NCBI GenBank assembly: GCA_022839745.1 | Contig: JALHJB010000004.1 | Span: 62,001-126,000, forward strand | Direction of reading: 5' to 3' | Length of the DNA stretch: 64,000 nt | DNA from: Actinomycetes bacterium | GTDB lineage: Bacteria; Actinomycetota; Coriobacteriia; Anaerosomatales; Anaerosomataceae | Part shown: piece after piece, positions 50,100 to 58,765 of the stretch | Numbering within the stretch: the stretch's first letter is position 1 | Layout of the letters: every line of letters starts with the position of its first letter | Translations under genes and position numbers: made by a program | Notes under the pieces: generated by a model | What the model saw: only the letters and a program-made list of their open reading frames with translations | Databases searched by the model: none | Told to the model about the DNA's origin: nothing

Positions 50100-51938
50100 C
50101 TAGATGGTCTCGTGTTCTTCGCTGACATCGTCTATCAGTTCCCCGCCGAGCTCGGCGAGAACGGCCGCTTCAAGATCGTCGGGGTCCTCACCCGGGGCCA
50201 CCGGCCGGGCTGCCGATGCGGCCGCAGGCGCTCCGGCGGCGGTCACGGGCTCCTGCGGTGCGCGCACAGGAGGCTGCGCGGGCGGGTCGCACGGTGCGGG
50301 CGTGGAGCCGCTTGACCCACCCTGCCGCCCGAGCCGGTACTCCACGGGCGGCTCCTGGCCAAGAACGGCACGCACGGCGCGGCGCAGCACGCTCACCGTC
50401 TCCGACTCGCGCGCGAGATCGAGCGCGAAACGCTGGTCGGCGGGAAACTCGACGACCAGGGTGCCGCCCACGATCTCGGCCTCTGTGCCGCTGAAGATGT
50501 GCGCACGGGGGGCGCGGATCTTCTTGATCTCGGCGAGCACCGCCGGCCACGCGCGTTTCACAGCCGCCACGTCGAACGGAGCGCCCGCCGGTGACGACGC
50601 ACGCGCACCCGGAGCCGGAGCGGCGTCACGCGCAGCGGTCTCGGGCGCGGGGGCCGGTGCCGGCTCGGGTTTCGGCGGCGCGGTTGGCGCCGCGGGCGGT
50701 GCGGCCGGCACGGCCGCGACAGGCTCGGCCTGCGCGGGAACGCTGGCCGCGGGACGGACGGCGATGCTCGCCGGAGCGGTGAACTCCACCAGCGGAGCAC
50801 CAGCCTCGAGCGCGTCGATCCGCTCGGCGAGCGATTCGAGCGTGAGATCGCTATGCGGCCGCGCCATGCGGGTCATGGCCACCTCCACAGCCAGCCTCTG
50901 GTCGGCCGCGTAGCGGAGCTCGGTACTGAGCCGCTCGAGGATCTCGAGCACCCTGCCGATACGGTCCACCCCGAATCCGGCGGCCTGGCTCTGCATCCTG
51001 CCGAGGTCGCGCGATGTCGTGTCGATGGCGACGTCCGCGCCCACCGCGGCGAGCACGAACAGATCGCGGAAGTGCTTCACGAGCCCCTTCACGAACTCGC
51101 CCATGTCGATACCGGTATCGGCGAGCTGCGCGACGAACCGGAACGCGCCGGCGATGTCGCGCTCAAGGACCAGGGAGGCCGCCTCGAAGAGCGCATCGGC
51201 ATCGACCTCGCCGAGCAGGCTCTCCACGTCCTCCATACGGATCACGCCGCCGCCGAAGGAGGCCAGCTGCTCGAGTGTGGTGATCGCGTCACGCATGCCG
51301 CCAAGTGCGTGCTTGGCGATCAGCGTGAGCGCGCCATCCGGCACGTCTACCGATTCGGCGTTGCAGATCGTGCGGAGCCGTCCCACGATGTCCTCGACCG
51401 AGAGGCGTCTGAAATCGAACCGCTGACACCGCGAGTGGATGGTCTCCGGTACCTTGTGCGGGTGCGTGGTGCACAGGATGAACGCCGTACGCGCCGGCGG
51501 TTCCTCGAGCGACTTCAGCAATGCGTTGAACGCCGAGGTGGAGAGCATGTGCACCTCGTCGATGATGTACACCTTCCACCCGCCACGCGACGACGCGTAG
51601 TTGAGCCGTCCGATGATCTGCTCCCGGACGTCGTCCACACCCGTGCGCGACGCCGCGTCGAGCTCGTAGACGTCGGGGTGGGTCCCCTCGGCGATGGCGC
51701 GGCACTGCTCGCAGGTGTCGTCGGGAGTGGCGGTGGGACCCTGCTCACAGTTGAGGGCCTTTGCCAGGATACGCGCGGTGGTGGTCTTGCCGGTACCACG
51801 GGGCCCGGTGAACAGGTACGCGTGCGCCACCGCGCCCTCGGCTACGGCGTTACGCAGCGTCTGCTCGATGTGCGGCTGCCCGACGACGTCCTCGAAGGTC
51901 TGCGGACGGTACTTTCGGTACCAGGAGAGATGCGTCAT
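50100..51938 (-). CDS. dnaX: DNA polymerase III subunits gamma and tau
   Basis: A 612-residue clamp-loader ATPase. It begins LSWYRKYRPQTFEDVVGQPH, with Walker A GPRGTGKTTTARILAKAL, the zinc module CEQGPTATPDDTCEQC, and YIIDEVHMLSTSAFNALLKSLEEPP with sensor residues. After about residue 375 an Ala/Pro-rich linker leads to a C-terminal alpha/beta domain. The usual short-form frameshift site was not recognised. It lies immediately downstream of the SRP RNA gene. Confidence 0.96.
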   Translation of the reverse strand: MTHLSWYRKYRPQTFEDVVGQPHIEQTLRNAVAEGAVAHAYLFTGPRGTGKTTTARILAKALNCEQGPTATPDDTCEQCRAIAEGTHPDVYELDAASRTGVDDVREQIIGRLNYASSRGGWKVYIIDEVHMLSTSAFNALLKSLEEPPARTAFILCTTHPHKVPETIHSRCQRFDFRRLSVEDIVGRLRTICNAESVDVPDGALTLIAKHALGGMRDAITTLEQLASFGGGVIRMEDVESLLGEVDADALFEAASLVLERDIAGAFRFVAQLADTGIDMGEFVKGLVKHFRDLFVLAAVGADVAIDTTSRDLGRMQSQAAGFGVDRIGRVLEILERLSTELRYAADQRLAVEVAMTRMARPHSDLTLESLAERIDALEAGAPLVEFTAPASIAVRPAASVPAQAEPVAAVPAAPPAAPTAPPKPEPAPAPAPETAARDAAPAPGARASSPAGAPFDVAAVKRAWPAVLAEIKKIRAPRAHIFSGTEAEIVGGTLVVEFPADQRFALDLARESETVSVLRRAVRAVLGQEPPVEYRLGRQGGSSGSTPAPCDPPAQPPVRAPQEPVTAAGAPAAASAARPVAPGEDPDDLEAAVLAELGGELIDDVSEEHETI

Positions 51939-52001
51939 GAAGCGTGGCTCCTCGGGATGGTTCGGGCGGCCCGGACGGTGCGGACCGGGCTAGAGCGTAC
52001 C

Positions 52002-52126
52002 GCGCTCCGGCGCTCGGAACCAGGTCCCGGACACCCGGCAGAGGCCGCTTATGGCTGCTTCCTTCCGGACCTGACCAGGTTCACGACATACCGCCGCCCG
52101 AGACCTGGATCAGAGCGCCGGAGCGC
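52002..52126 (-). ncRNA. ffs: Small signal recognition particle RNA (4.5S-like)
   Basis: On the minus strand the helix-8 core reads CAGGTCCGGAAGGAAGCAGC with the GGAA tetraloop region and the asymmetric A-loop. It is flanked by long complementary arms (gcgctccggcgc at 52002-52013 with gcgccggagcgc at 52115-52126). The length of about 125 bases is slightly longer than E. coli 4.5S RNA, with no Alu domain visible. The position upstream of dnaX is the standard one in Gram-positives. A TATACT -10 precedes it. Confidence 0.95.
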
Positions 52127-52134
52127 GGTCTTAC

Positions 52135-52140
52135 AGTATA
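52135..52140 (-). promoter_or_regulatory. -10 element of the SRP RNA gene
   Basis: TATACT on the minus strand lies 9-14 bases before the predicted 5' end of the SRP RNA. No convincing -35 hexamer is seen in the GC-rich sequence at the proper distance. Confidence 0.55.
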
Positions 52141-52193
52141 GGGGGTCGCGTTCGGTCGCGCGAGTGCGTCGGGCCCGGACGCGCGCGAGTACC

Positions 52194-52562
52194 TCAGACG
52201 GACAACAGCCGCTCCACGAGGCCCAGCAGCTCATCGCCGTTGATCGGCTTGGTCACGTACATGTCGCATCCCGCGGCCATCGCCTTGTCGTGATCGCCCC
52301 GCATGGAGTGTGCGGTGACAGCGATGACCGGGATATCCCTGAACCGCTCATCGGCCTTGATGCGCCGCGTGGCTTCGTACCCGTCGATGATCGGGAGCTG
52401 CATGTCCATGAGGATGAGATCCGGCTTGCGCCGCTCGAGCGCCGCAAGCGCCTCGGCGCCATCCACAGCGGCCTCGATCTCGTACCCGCGATTCTCCAGC
52501 AGATAGGTGACCAGATACCTGTTCTGGGGATGGTCTTCGACAAGCAGGATGTGCGACGCCAT
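52194..52562 (-). CDS. Single-domain response regulator (CheY/DivK-like)
   Basis: 122 residues forming only a receiver domain: acidic pocket LLVEDHPQN, phosphoacceptor in LILMDMQLPIIDG, Thr/Ser in VTAHSM and Lys in YVTKPI. There is no output domain. The sequence (RYLVTYLLENRGYEIEAAVDGAEAL) resembles receivers of hybrid-kinase systems and DivK. The cognate kinase is not adjacent. Confidence 0.92.
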   Translation of the reverse strand: MASHILLVEDHPQNRYLVTYLLENRGYEIEAAVDGAEALAALERRKPDLILMDMQLPIIDGYEATRRIKADERFRDIPVIAVTAHSMRGDHDKAMAAGCDMYVTKPINGDELLGLVERLLSV

Positions 52563-52621
52563 GGTCTCCTCCGCCGGTAGGGGACGATGCGATTATACCC
52601 CCCCGCATATCCGCGATTCGG

Positions 52622-53428
52622 TTATGAGTGCAGCGATCCCCCACCGCAGAAGAGCGAATGGGCATTTCGGTACAACACCTGCTCAAGCTCCTGGTCATCG
52701 AGCCCGATCCGGCGCAGGTGCGCGACTTCGGCCCCCGCGTCGGCCCACGGCCCGTCGGAGCCGAACATCACCCGCTCGACACCATGATCGCGGATCAGCG
52801 ACAGGAGTTGTTCGTCGGCGAGATTGCCCGGCACGTACGCTGTGTCGAGGTACACCTCGCGCCCGAGCAGGTGCTCCCGCACCTCGTCCCAGTAGCGGTA
52901 GCTCCCCATGTGCGCAAGCACGCACCTGAGCGTCGGCCACGAGTCGAGCATCTGCGCGAACGCCGCAGGATGGGCCTCGGTGCCTTCGTCGATCACGAAT
53001 CCGCCCGCGTGGAACAAGATGAGCATCCCATTCTGAACGACAGCGTCGTAGATGGGGTCCATGCGTGACTCCTCGGGTGAGAAGTCCTGGTTCTGCGAGT
53101 GCAGCTTGATGCCTCGCACGCCAAGCGAAGCCAGACGCGCGATCTCCTCGGCGGGCTCGGGAAAGTCGGGGTGCATCGCGCCGAGCGGGACGATGCGCGG
53201 GTCATTGATCGCGGTGACCCACTCGTTGATGGACCGCACCTGCGACGGGCGCGTTGCCACCGGCGCGAGTACCGAACGCTCGATCCCGTGACGCTCCATC
53301 GCCTCCAACAGCCCGCGCACGGTGCCGTCGTAGTACGAGCGCACGCCCACGTGCTCCGCGAGGCGACCGACGGCCACGGCCGCCAGTTCGTCCGGGAACG
53401 CGTGCGTATGCGCATCGATGATCGGCAT
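52622..53428 (-). CDS. Metal-dependent amidohydrolase (amidohydrolase_2 TIM barrel)
   Basis: A 268-residue TIM-barrel protein. It starts MPIIDAHTHAFPDEL (metal HxH), with KLHSQ after strand 4-5, LFHAGG, LAHMGS and the strand-8 Asp in VMFGSDGPW. The family includes decarboxylases and hydrolases; the substrate is unknown. ATG 53428 follows GGAGG. It is divergent from padR. Confidence 0.88.
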   Translation of the reverse strand: MPIIDAHTHAFPDELAAVAVGRLAEHVGVRSYYDGTVRGLLEAMERHGIERSVLAPVATRPSQVRSINEWVTAINDPRIVPLGAMHPDFPEPAEEIARLASLGVRGIKLHSQNQDFSPEESRMDPIYDAVVQNGMLILFHAGGFVIDEGTEAHPAAFAQMLDSWPTLRCVLAHMGSYRYWDEVREHLLGREVYLDTAYVPGNLADEQLLSLIRDHGVERVMFGSDGPWADAGAEVAHLRRIGLDDQELEQVLYRNAHSLFCGGGSLHS

Positions 53429-53505
53429 CGGTCCTCCACTCCCGGTACGCGGGTGAGCGCACCCGAACAGCCAGTCTACCGCACCGGCGACGCCTTGTGC
53501 CCCGC

Positions 53506-53547
53506 TTGCGCCCGGTGACCGCTGCGCGTACTGTTCATTACACAGTA
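53506..53547 (+). promoter_or_regulatory. padR promoter with overlapping dyad operator
   Basis: TTGCGC (53506-53511), a 17-base spacer and TACTGT (53529-53534) form a promoter. TACTGT with ACAGTA (53542-53547) forms a 7-base-spaced inverted repeat covering the -10, which is a natural autorepressor site for the PadR protein encoded 20 bases further on. Confidence 0.55.
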
Positions 53548-53566
53548 TCCGAGGGACGGGAAGCGC

Positions 53567-53935
53567 ATGGCACGACGTGCGGAGTCGGCACCGGGCGACG
53601 AGTTCGCCTCCTGGTCGACCCAGTTGCGCAAAGGGATCGTGGAGCTGATGATCCTCCGACTCGTGGAGCACGACGCGCTCTACGGATATGCCATCGTGCG
53701 CGAGCTCAAGGAGCGCGGCGGGCTCGTTGCCGGCGAGGGCACGGTCTACCCGGTGCTGCGGCGCCTCGAGGCGGACGGGCTCGTGAGCGCTTCCTGGTCG
53801 GACGAGGGGCCCGCTGGTCCGCGCAAGTACTACCGCATCACCGCCGCTGGTGAGGAGTTCCTCGGCAGAGCGTGGCTTGAGTGGGAGACCATCGCGGGGG
53901 CGATGACCGAACTCGGGGGGAAGAAGCGCCCATGA
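53567..53935 (+). CDS. PadR-family transcriptional regulator
   Basis: A 122-residue winged-helix repressor. The PadR signature is clear: LRKGIVELMILRLVEHDALYGYAIVRELKERGG, EGTVYPVLRRLEADGLV and GPARKYYRITAAG-like (GPRKYYRITAAGEEFL). The ATG has GAGGGA upstream. It overlaps the downstream membrane-protein gene by ATGA, the usual PadR-DUF1700 arrangement. Confidence 0.95.
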   Translation: MARRAESAPGDEFASWSTQLRKGIVELMILRLVEHDALYGYAIVRELKERGGLVAGEGTVYPVLRRLEADGLVSASWSDEGPAGPRKYYRITAAGEEFLGRAWLEWETIAGAMTELGGKKRP

Positions 53936-54702
53936 CCGGGACGCGACACGCAAGCGTTGAACGGTATCTTGCCGAGGTGCGCCGGGGACTGCGTGGGCTG
54001 CCGCCCGATGACGCCGCCGACACGGTTGAGGAGATCCGCGCGCACCTGACGGAAGAGATAGCCGAGCGCGGCGACGTTGCCGCCGTGCTCGAGGGATTCG
54101 GCGACCCGGCGGCGGTGGCCTCCGAGATCGTGGAGCGGCGCGTGCGACCGGAGGAAGGGCCCTGCGTGCCGCAGGCCTCGCTTGGCAGGCGCTACAGCGC
54201 CTGGGCGACCGACGTGGTGATCGGGCTCGGCCCGATGCTGCTCGTGCCGACGGCGCTCACCTTCTCCTCTCTGGCGGAAGGCCCGACCGGGGTCACGCCG
54301 CTGCCGGTGTGGATCCAGATGGCCGAGCATGTGGCGTACTGGTGGCTGAAGGCGCTCGGATACACGGATCTGGCGGCACCGGCTCCGATGAGCGCGGGCC
54401 AGTGGCTGCTCGCCGCTGCCCTCGTGGCCTGGGCCGTCTTCTACTGGCTCGTGCTCAGGCGTGCGCGTTCGGCGAGCGTGGGCATGTGGATGACCGGCCT
54501 GCGCGGAGTGCGGCTCAACGACGACCGCATCGTAGTGCGCGAGCGCGACATCGCACAGACCCCGCCGCCGCTCGGCGCCGGACGCAGCCGGTGGTGGATA
54601 CTCCTCGCTGCGATACCCACCGGCTGCCTGTGCATCCTTCTGCTCATCTACTACCTCTGGATGTGCATTGGCCCGTTCCTGCCGCCGCGCATCCTCGGCT
54701 GA
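53932..54702 (+). CDS. Membrane protein with DUF1700-like N-terminus and RDD-like domain
   Basis: 256 residues. The N-terminal helical part (VERYLAEVRRGLRGLPPDDAADTVEEIRAHL) is the DUF1700/HAAS type that partners PadR regulators. Then SLGRRYSAWATDVVIGLGPML opens an RDD-like membrane domain with about four helices. Function is unknown, but coupling with PadR suggests an envelope-stress or transport response. Confidence 0.8.
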   Translation: MTGTRHASVERYLAEVRRGLRGLPPDDAADTVEEIRAHLTEEIAERGDVAAVLEGFGDPAAVASEIVERRVRPEEGPCVPQASLGRRYSAWATDVVIGLGPMLLVPTALTFSSLAEGPTGVTPLPVWIQMAEHVAYWWLKALGYTDLAAPAPMSAGQWLLAAALVAWAVFYWLVLRRARSASVGMWMTGLRGVRLNDDRIVVRERDIAQTPPPLGAGRSRWWILLAAIPTGCLCILLLIYYLWMCIGPFLPPRILG

Positions 54703-54709
54703 TCGGGCG

Positions 54710-55290
54710 CTATTGTCCGGCAATCTGGGCCTGCATGCGCCTGGCGAGCCACCATGCCGCCGCGCCGAGCGTGACGGTGATGGCCAAGGCCACCGCGAGC
54801 TCCCCCCACACCGCGGAGAGTCCTTGTCCCATCACGGAGACCTGCCATATGGGCTCGATGATCCAGTACAGCGGCCGTTATGGCCGAATCGCCGTCATCG
54901 ACGATCCCCAGCCGTGGCGCTCTCGGTCTTCCAGAGTTCGAGCGAGCCCTCGATCACACCCCGCAGCCGCTCCTCGTTCTCGAGCTCGACGACTGTGAGC
55001 CCTTCCTCTTCGGCGGCAAGATCCAGGCCGTCGAGTTCGGCGAGCTGCTCCTCGGTGACACCCATCTCGATGAGCGTGCCCTTGGCCTCACCGATCATCT
55101 CGTCTATCGACGGGTAGACGGCAAGCGTGATGGACTCGTCCACGGAGTCGGGAAGCGCATGGAAGACGAACGGCACGGCCACCAACACAACAAGCGTGAG
55201 CCCGAGGAAGACCAGGTCGCGCGAGTACGCCGTAAGCTCCTTCTTCAGAAGCGCGCCCACGATCGCGGCGCGCGAGACGGTGCAGCTCAT
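54710..55290 (-). pseudogene. ABC-2 type permease, internally deleted
   Basis: The N-terminal part (55290 to 54895: LLKKELTAYSRDLVFLGLTLVVLVAVPFVF, first helix, then the periplasmic region) stops at TGA just after SATAGDRR. In another frame, 54880 to 54710 encodes a C-terminal tail of the same family (LYWIIEPIWQVSVMGQGL, then VALAITVTLGAAAWWLARRM, stop TAG). The four or five helices between are absent. An in-frame TAA just before the tail shows it cannot be expressed as is. Its ATG still overlaps the ATPase remnant. Confidence 0.75.
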
Positions 55291-55560
55291 CCCTCAAGCC
55301 CCTACCCGTGAGCTGGATGAAGACCTGGTCCAGTGTCGCCTCCTCGGTGTGGATCGTCAGAAGGCCGGGGCTGGCGGCAAGCTTGGCGAGCTTGGCCGAG
55401 GAACCGTCGCCGTCGAGGGGGAGGACTTCCTCGCGGACGCCGTCGCCGTCGCGCAGCCGCACCTTCACCGAGCGCGTGCCGTACTTGAGCTTCAGGTTCT
55501 CGGCCGTATCGAGCGCCACGATCCGGCCCTCGTTGATGAACGCAACGCGGTCCGGGTGAT
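55287..55560 (-). pseudogene. ABC transporter ATPase, C-terminal remnant
   Basis: The minus strand reads DRVAFINEGRIVALDTAENL and then the accessory C-terminal region ending ATLDQVFIQLTGRGL. This is the tail that follows the H-loop in ABC-2 drug-export ATPases. Walker A, Q-loop, signature and Walker B are all missing because the sequence is joined near 55560 to the regulator gene. At its 3' end the frame reads past the point where a stop is expected. Confidence 0.72.
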
Positions 55561-55890
55561 GCGCCGGATGTGCCCAGTGGCCGCTATCTTGCGGGCGAGC
55601 ACGTCACCCCACCGCCCCTTGAGCATCCGGTAGTGCGCCTCCCGCGTGCCGGGGACCCGGTACCGCTCCACGAGTTCGACCCCCACCAGGAACCGCATCG
55701 CGTTGCTGATGGACGCCCTGGAGACTCCAAGCTGGTCGATCAGCTCCATTGTCGAGAGTCCTTCGCCTTCGGCGAGCGTGAGCGCCGCATACACCCGCGC
55801 GATCACGTGCGGGAAGCCGACCGCCTCGAGCAGTCCGGAGAGACGTCCGATCGGCTCGCCGCGCTGGTCGGCCACCGGTTGCTCGGCCAT
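55492..55890 (-). pseudogene. GbsR/MarR-family regulator, C-terminus replaced by a deletion junction
   Basis: The reading frame encodes MAEQPVADQRGEPIGRLSGL, then a winged helix (LSTMELIDQLGVSRASISNAMRFLVG) and a wing (YRVPGTREAHYRMLKGRWGDVLARKI). After about residue 112 it runs out of frame into the ABC ATPase remnant and ends RSIRPRT. GbsR relatives have a longer C-terminal dimerisation helix region that is lost here. GAGGAGG precedes the ATG at 55890. The DNA-binding part is intact, so some function cannot be excluded. Confidence 0.65.
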
Positions 55891-55946
55891 GCGATGCCTC
55901 CTCGACGTGAGCGTACGGGCAGGTGAACAGCCATGCATATGGGGGG

Positions 55947-55975
55947 ATTCTATCAACTTCCAGAAACTTCTAAAC
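55947..55975 (-). promoter_or_regulatory. Candidate regulator promoter with two GAAGTT repeats
   Basis: On the minus strand TAGAAT (55947-55952) is a good -10. Two direct GAAGTT repeats one helical turn apart (55955-55960 and 55965-55970) occupy the spacer, which fits autoregulation by the GbsR/MarR protein. The -35 region is weak (GTTTAG). Confidence 0.3.
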
Positions 55976-56136
55976 GATGTGAATGCTGAAGTCGAAGCGG
56001 CCAGCCTTTCGCGGTGCGACCCCTTGTGCGTCATGGCAGCCGACGTGCGCGTAAGCCTCACGGTATGATGAGCTCAGGTGCTCACTCGCATGAGGTGAGG
56101 TGGGCGCTGACGAGGTGATCGACGAAGGGGGTCGTC

Positions 56137-56766
56137 ATGAGCAACGGAGTTGTCGGGTACTGCGGTTCGTGCGGAGGTCAGCTGCATGCGGGTGACGCGT
56201 TCTGCACCACGTGCGGGACCCCTGTGGCCGCGGCCGCGCCGCAAGCACCTTCCGCGCCACCCGCAGCTGCGCAACCCACGGCCGTCGCCCCCTCCCCCGC
56301 CCCCGGCGAGCAGGTCCTCGCCGTCATCGGCGGGCTCACGCTCGTGGGCGGCTTCATGGGCCTCAAGCAGAAGGCGTACACACTGATCGTCACAGAGCGC
56401 CGTCTGGTGTTCGCCGAGATCACAAAGGAGAAGGCGACAGCCGCGGTCAATGCGGCACGCGACCAGGCGAAAGCCGAGGGCAAGGGCTTCTTCGGGCAGT
56501 GGGGCGCCCAGATCGCATCAGCTGGGAGCTACAACGACGCGTACTGGCAGATGTCGCCCGACGCGGCGCTTGCCGAGACGCCCGGCAACTGGGCTATCGA
56601 GCGCTCGCAGTACCAGGGCGCGAAGTTCCGGACGGGGATGTCCGACGAGAACACCAACACACCGGACGTGCTCACGATCAAGGCGTCGACCGGCAAGTGG
56701 AAGTTCAACGTATCGGGCAGCCTGAGCGCGCTGAAGAAGACCTTCAGGGAAGTCGGGCTCGCGTAA
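56137..56766 (+). CDS. Zinc-ribbon protein of unknown function
   Basis: 209 residues. The N-terminal zinc ribbon (YCGSCGGQLHAGDAFCTTCGTP, CxxC-x13-CxxC) is followed by an Ala/Pro linker. Then comes a beta-rich domain (LAVIGGLTLVGGFMGLKQKAYTLIVTERRLVFAEIT) that looks like a short PH-like or bacterial membrane-recruitment domain, and a C-terminal strand pair. No enzyme motif is visible. It is followed 2 bases later by an ABC ATPase on the same strand. Confidence 0.6.
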   Translation: MSNGVVGYCGSCGGQLHAGDAFCTTCGTPVAAAAPQAPSAPPAAAQPTAVAPSPAPGEQVLAVIGGLTLVGGFMGLKQKAYTLIVTERRLVFAEITKEKATAAVNAARDQAKAEGKGFFGQWGAQIASAGSYNDAYWQMSPDAALAETPGNWAIERSQYQGAKFRTGMSDENTNTPDVLTIKASTGKWKFNVSGSLSALKKTFREVGLA

Positions 56767-56768
56767 GC

Positions 56769-57548
56769 GTGGCAGACGACACGCTCATAGAGCTTCGTGA
56801 TGCCGAGGTCGTCCGCGAAGGCCGCACGATCCTGCACGTGGATTCGCTGGCGTTCCGCGAGGGCGAGCATGTGGCCGTCCTCGGTCCCAACGGCGCGGGC
56901 AAGTCCACGCTCATCGGCCTGCTCACACGCGACATCCGCCCGCTCGTCCGCGACGAACCGCCCGTGCTGCTGCGCGGTCAGGCGCGATGGGACCTCTTTG
57001 AGGCACGGCGCGTCTTCGGCGTGGTGTCTGACGCGCTGCAGGACGACTACCGCGTCCGTGTGACGGTGCGCGACGTGGTGCTCTCGGGATACTTCGGCTC
57101 GGTGGGGCTGTACCGCTCGGGAGAGATCACCGCCGCGATGAGGACGCGTGCCGAGGAGCTGCTGGAGCACCTCGGCATCACCGCGCTCGCCGATCGCACG
57201 ATGGACACGCTCTCGACCGGCGAGGCGCGCCGGGCGCTGATCGGCCGGGCGCTCGTGCACGACCCGGCGCTGCTGGTGCTCGACGAGCCGACCTACGGGC
57301 TCGACCCCGCGGGCACCTACCACTTCCTGGCGCTGCTCCACCAGCTGGCCGAGCGCTGCGCGCTCGTGATCGTGACGCACCACGTGAGCGACATCATACC
57401 CGAGGTCGAGCGTGTGGTGATGCTGAAGGCCGGCCGCGTGTTCCGCGACGGGTCGAAGGCCGAGCTGCTCACCGGCGAGGCGCTCTCGGGTCTCTACGGC
57501 ATCCCCGCCGAGGTCGAGGAGCGCAGGGGCTGGTACCGGCTGTGGTGA
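56769..57548 (+). CDS. ABC transporter ATP-binding protein
   Basis: A 259-residue ATPase. Walker A GPNGAGKST, signature LSTGEARRALIGRAL (LSTGE variant), Walker B LLVLDEPTYGLD and H-loop VTHHVSDI are present. The sequence around the Q-loop (RVFGVVSDALQDDYRVRVTVRDVVLSGYFGSVG) is of the ModF/iron-complex-like type. No permease gene is adjacent. The GTG at 56769 directly follows the zinc-ribbon gene and starts two residues before VADDTLIEL. Confidence 0.85.
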   Translation: MADDTLIELRDAEVVREGRTILHVDSLAFREGEHVAVLGPNGAGKSTLIGLLTRDIRPLVRDEPPVLLRGQARWDLFEARRVFGVVSDALQDDYRVRVTVRDVVLSGYFGSVGLYRSGEITAAMRTRAEELLEHLGITALADRTMDTLSTGEARRALIGRALVHDPALLVLDEPTYGLDPAGTYHFLALLHQLAERCALVIVTHHVSDIIPEVERVVMLKAGRVFRDGSKAELLTGEALSGLYGIPAEVEERRGWYRLW

Positions 57549-57554
57549 GGGTGC

Positions 57555-58685
57555 TCACCGCCTGATCAGCCGTCCCAGCATCGGCGTCTTGACCTCGATG
57601 GCGCGCTCGGGACACATCTCCTGACAGCAGTAGCAGCGGATGCAGCGGCCGTAGTCGTGCGCGGGAACCGCGGTGCGGTCACTCCCCTGCCAGTCGACCG
57701 CCTTGGGGTCGACCGGGCACACCTTCACGCAGGTACCGCAGCGCGTGCAGCGCTCCTCGATGATGTACGGCTGCGGCGCGAGCAGCCGCTTTCCGAGCGC
57801 CGAGCCGAGCCCGCGCGTGGTGGAGATCGGCGTGCGGTTCACGCGGTAGTCGTCGATCACGGGCAGCTCGTCGCCCACGAGCTCGATATCGCGTGCCGAG
57901 CCGAGCCCCCAGCGCTCGCCATGCGTGATCGTCTCCACGAGCGCGGGGTCGAGCGCCATGATCCGACAGCCCACGGCGTCGATCGCCACCGGGTCGCTCG
58001 ACAAGAGCAGCACGCCCACCTCGCGCGGGTCGCCGTTGCGCGGGCCGTTGCCTTCCATCCCCACGATCGCGTCCATCACGTACAGACGCGGCCTCAGCAG
58101 CAGGTTGAGGTCCACGAGCATCTGGCTGAAGAGCTCCACGTTGGGCATCTTGGTGTGGAACTCGCCCTTGAGGAAGCCCGGCACGCACCCGAACTGGTTC
58201 TTGATCGCCGCGGTCATCCGGGTGAGCGCGTGCGTCTTGAGCTTGGGGAGCGACACCAGCCCGTCTGCGGCGGCCACACCCTCGGCGATAGTGAACTGCT
58301 TTATGAGGTTGCCGCTCGGGAACGGCACCACACGGCCATGTTCGAAGTCGGCCACCGGGATGCCGAGCGAGGCCGCCGCCTCGGCGATACCGGCGCGCTT
58401 TCCGGCCCCCAGCCCGCTCCCCACCCCGGGCGAGTCGCCCCAGCTGAGCTCGGCGCCCGCCGCCGCAAGAGCGCGCGCGACCGCCGAGAACACGGCCGGA
58501 TGCGTGGTCACGGCCTTCTCGGGCGCGCTCGCCACGAGCAGGTTGGGCTTGAGCACGATGTGCTCACCCGGACGCACGAACGTCTCCGCCCCGCCAAGTA
58601 GCGCAAGGCCGCGTGTTACACCATCCTCGACAGCGGGGGTATCGTAGGTAGCGCACCTGATGACGGCAACGCGGGCGCGTGTCAT
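57555..58685 (-). CDS. DUF362 domain protein with two C-terminal 4Fe-4S clusters
   Basis: 376 residues. The DUF362 part (KPNLLVASAPEKAVTTHPAVFSAVARAL; SLPKLKTHALTRMTAAIKNQFGCVPG) has the conserved Lys/Thr/His motif of this uncharacterised family. The tail has CTRCGTCVKVCPVDP and CIRCYCCQEMCPERAI, two ferredoxin motifs. It is likely a soluble redox protein. ATG 58685 follows AAAGG; the first strand (ARVAVIRC) starts right there. It is convergent with the ABC gene and divergent from the following trxB-like gene. Confidence 0.88.
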   Translation of the reverse strand: MTRARVAVIRCATYDTPAVEDGVTRGLALLGGAETFVRPGEHIVLKPNLLVASAPEKAVTTHPAVFSAVARALAAAGAELSWGDSPGVGSGLGAGKRAGIAEAAASLGIPVADFEHGRVVPFPSGNLIKQFTIAEGVAAADGLVSLPKLKTHALTRMTAAIKNQFGCVPGFLKGEFHTKMPNVELFSQMLVDLNLLLRPRLYVMDAIVGMEGNGPRNGDPREVGVLLLSSDPVAIDAVGCRIMALDPALVETITHGERWGLGSARDIELVGDELPVIDDYRVNRTPISTTRGLGSALGKRLLAPQPYIIEERCTRCGTCVKVCPVDPKAVDWQGSDRTAVPAHDYGRCIRCYCCQEMCPERAIEVKTPMLGRLIRR

Positions 58686-58765
58686 GGCATGACCTTTCGC
58701 GATGGCTGCCGTCATTGTGACAGACATCCGCGCCTCGCCGAGGCGCCGCACGAAGGGAGCGACGC

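Noticed and set aside
52002..52126. tRNA or tmRNA in the structured region upstream of dnaX
   Set aside because: The GGAAGGAAGCAGC core is specific for SRP RNA, and no T-loop or anticodon arm can be drawn.
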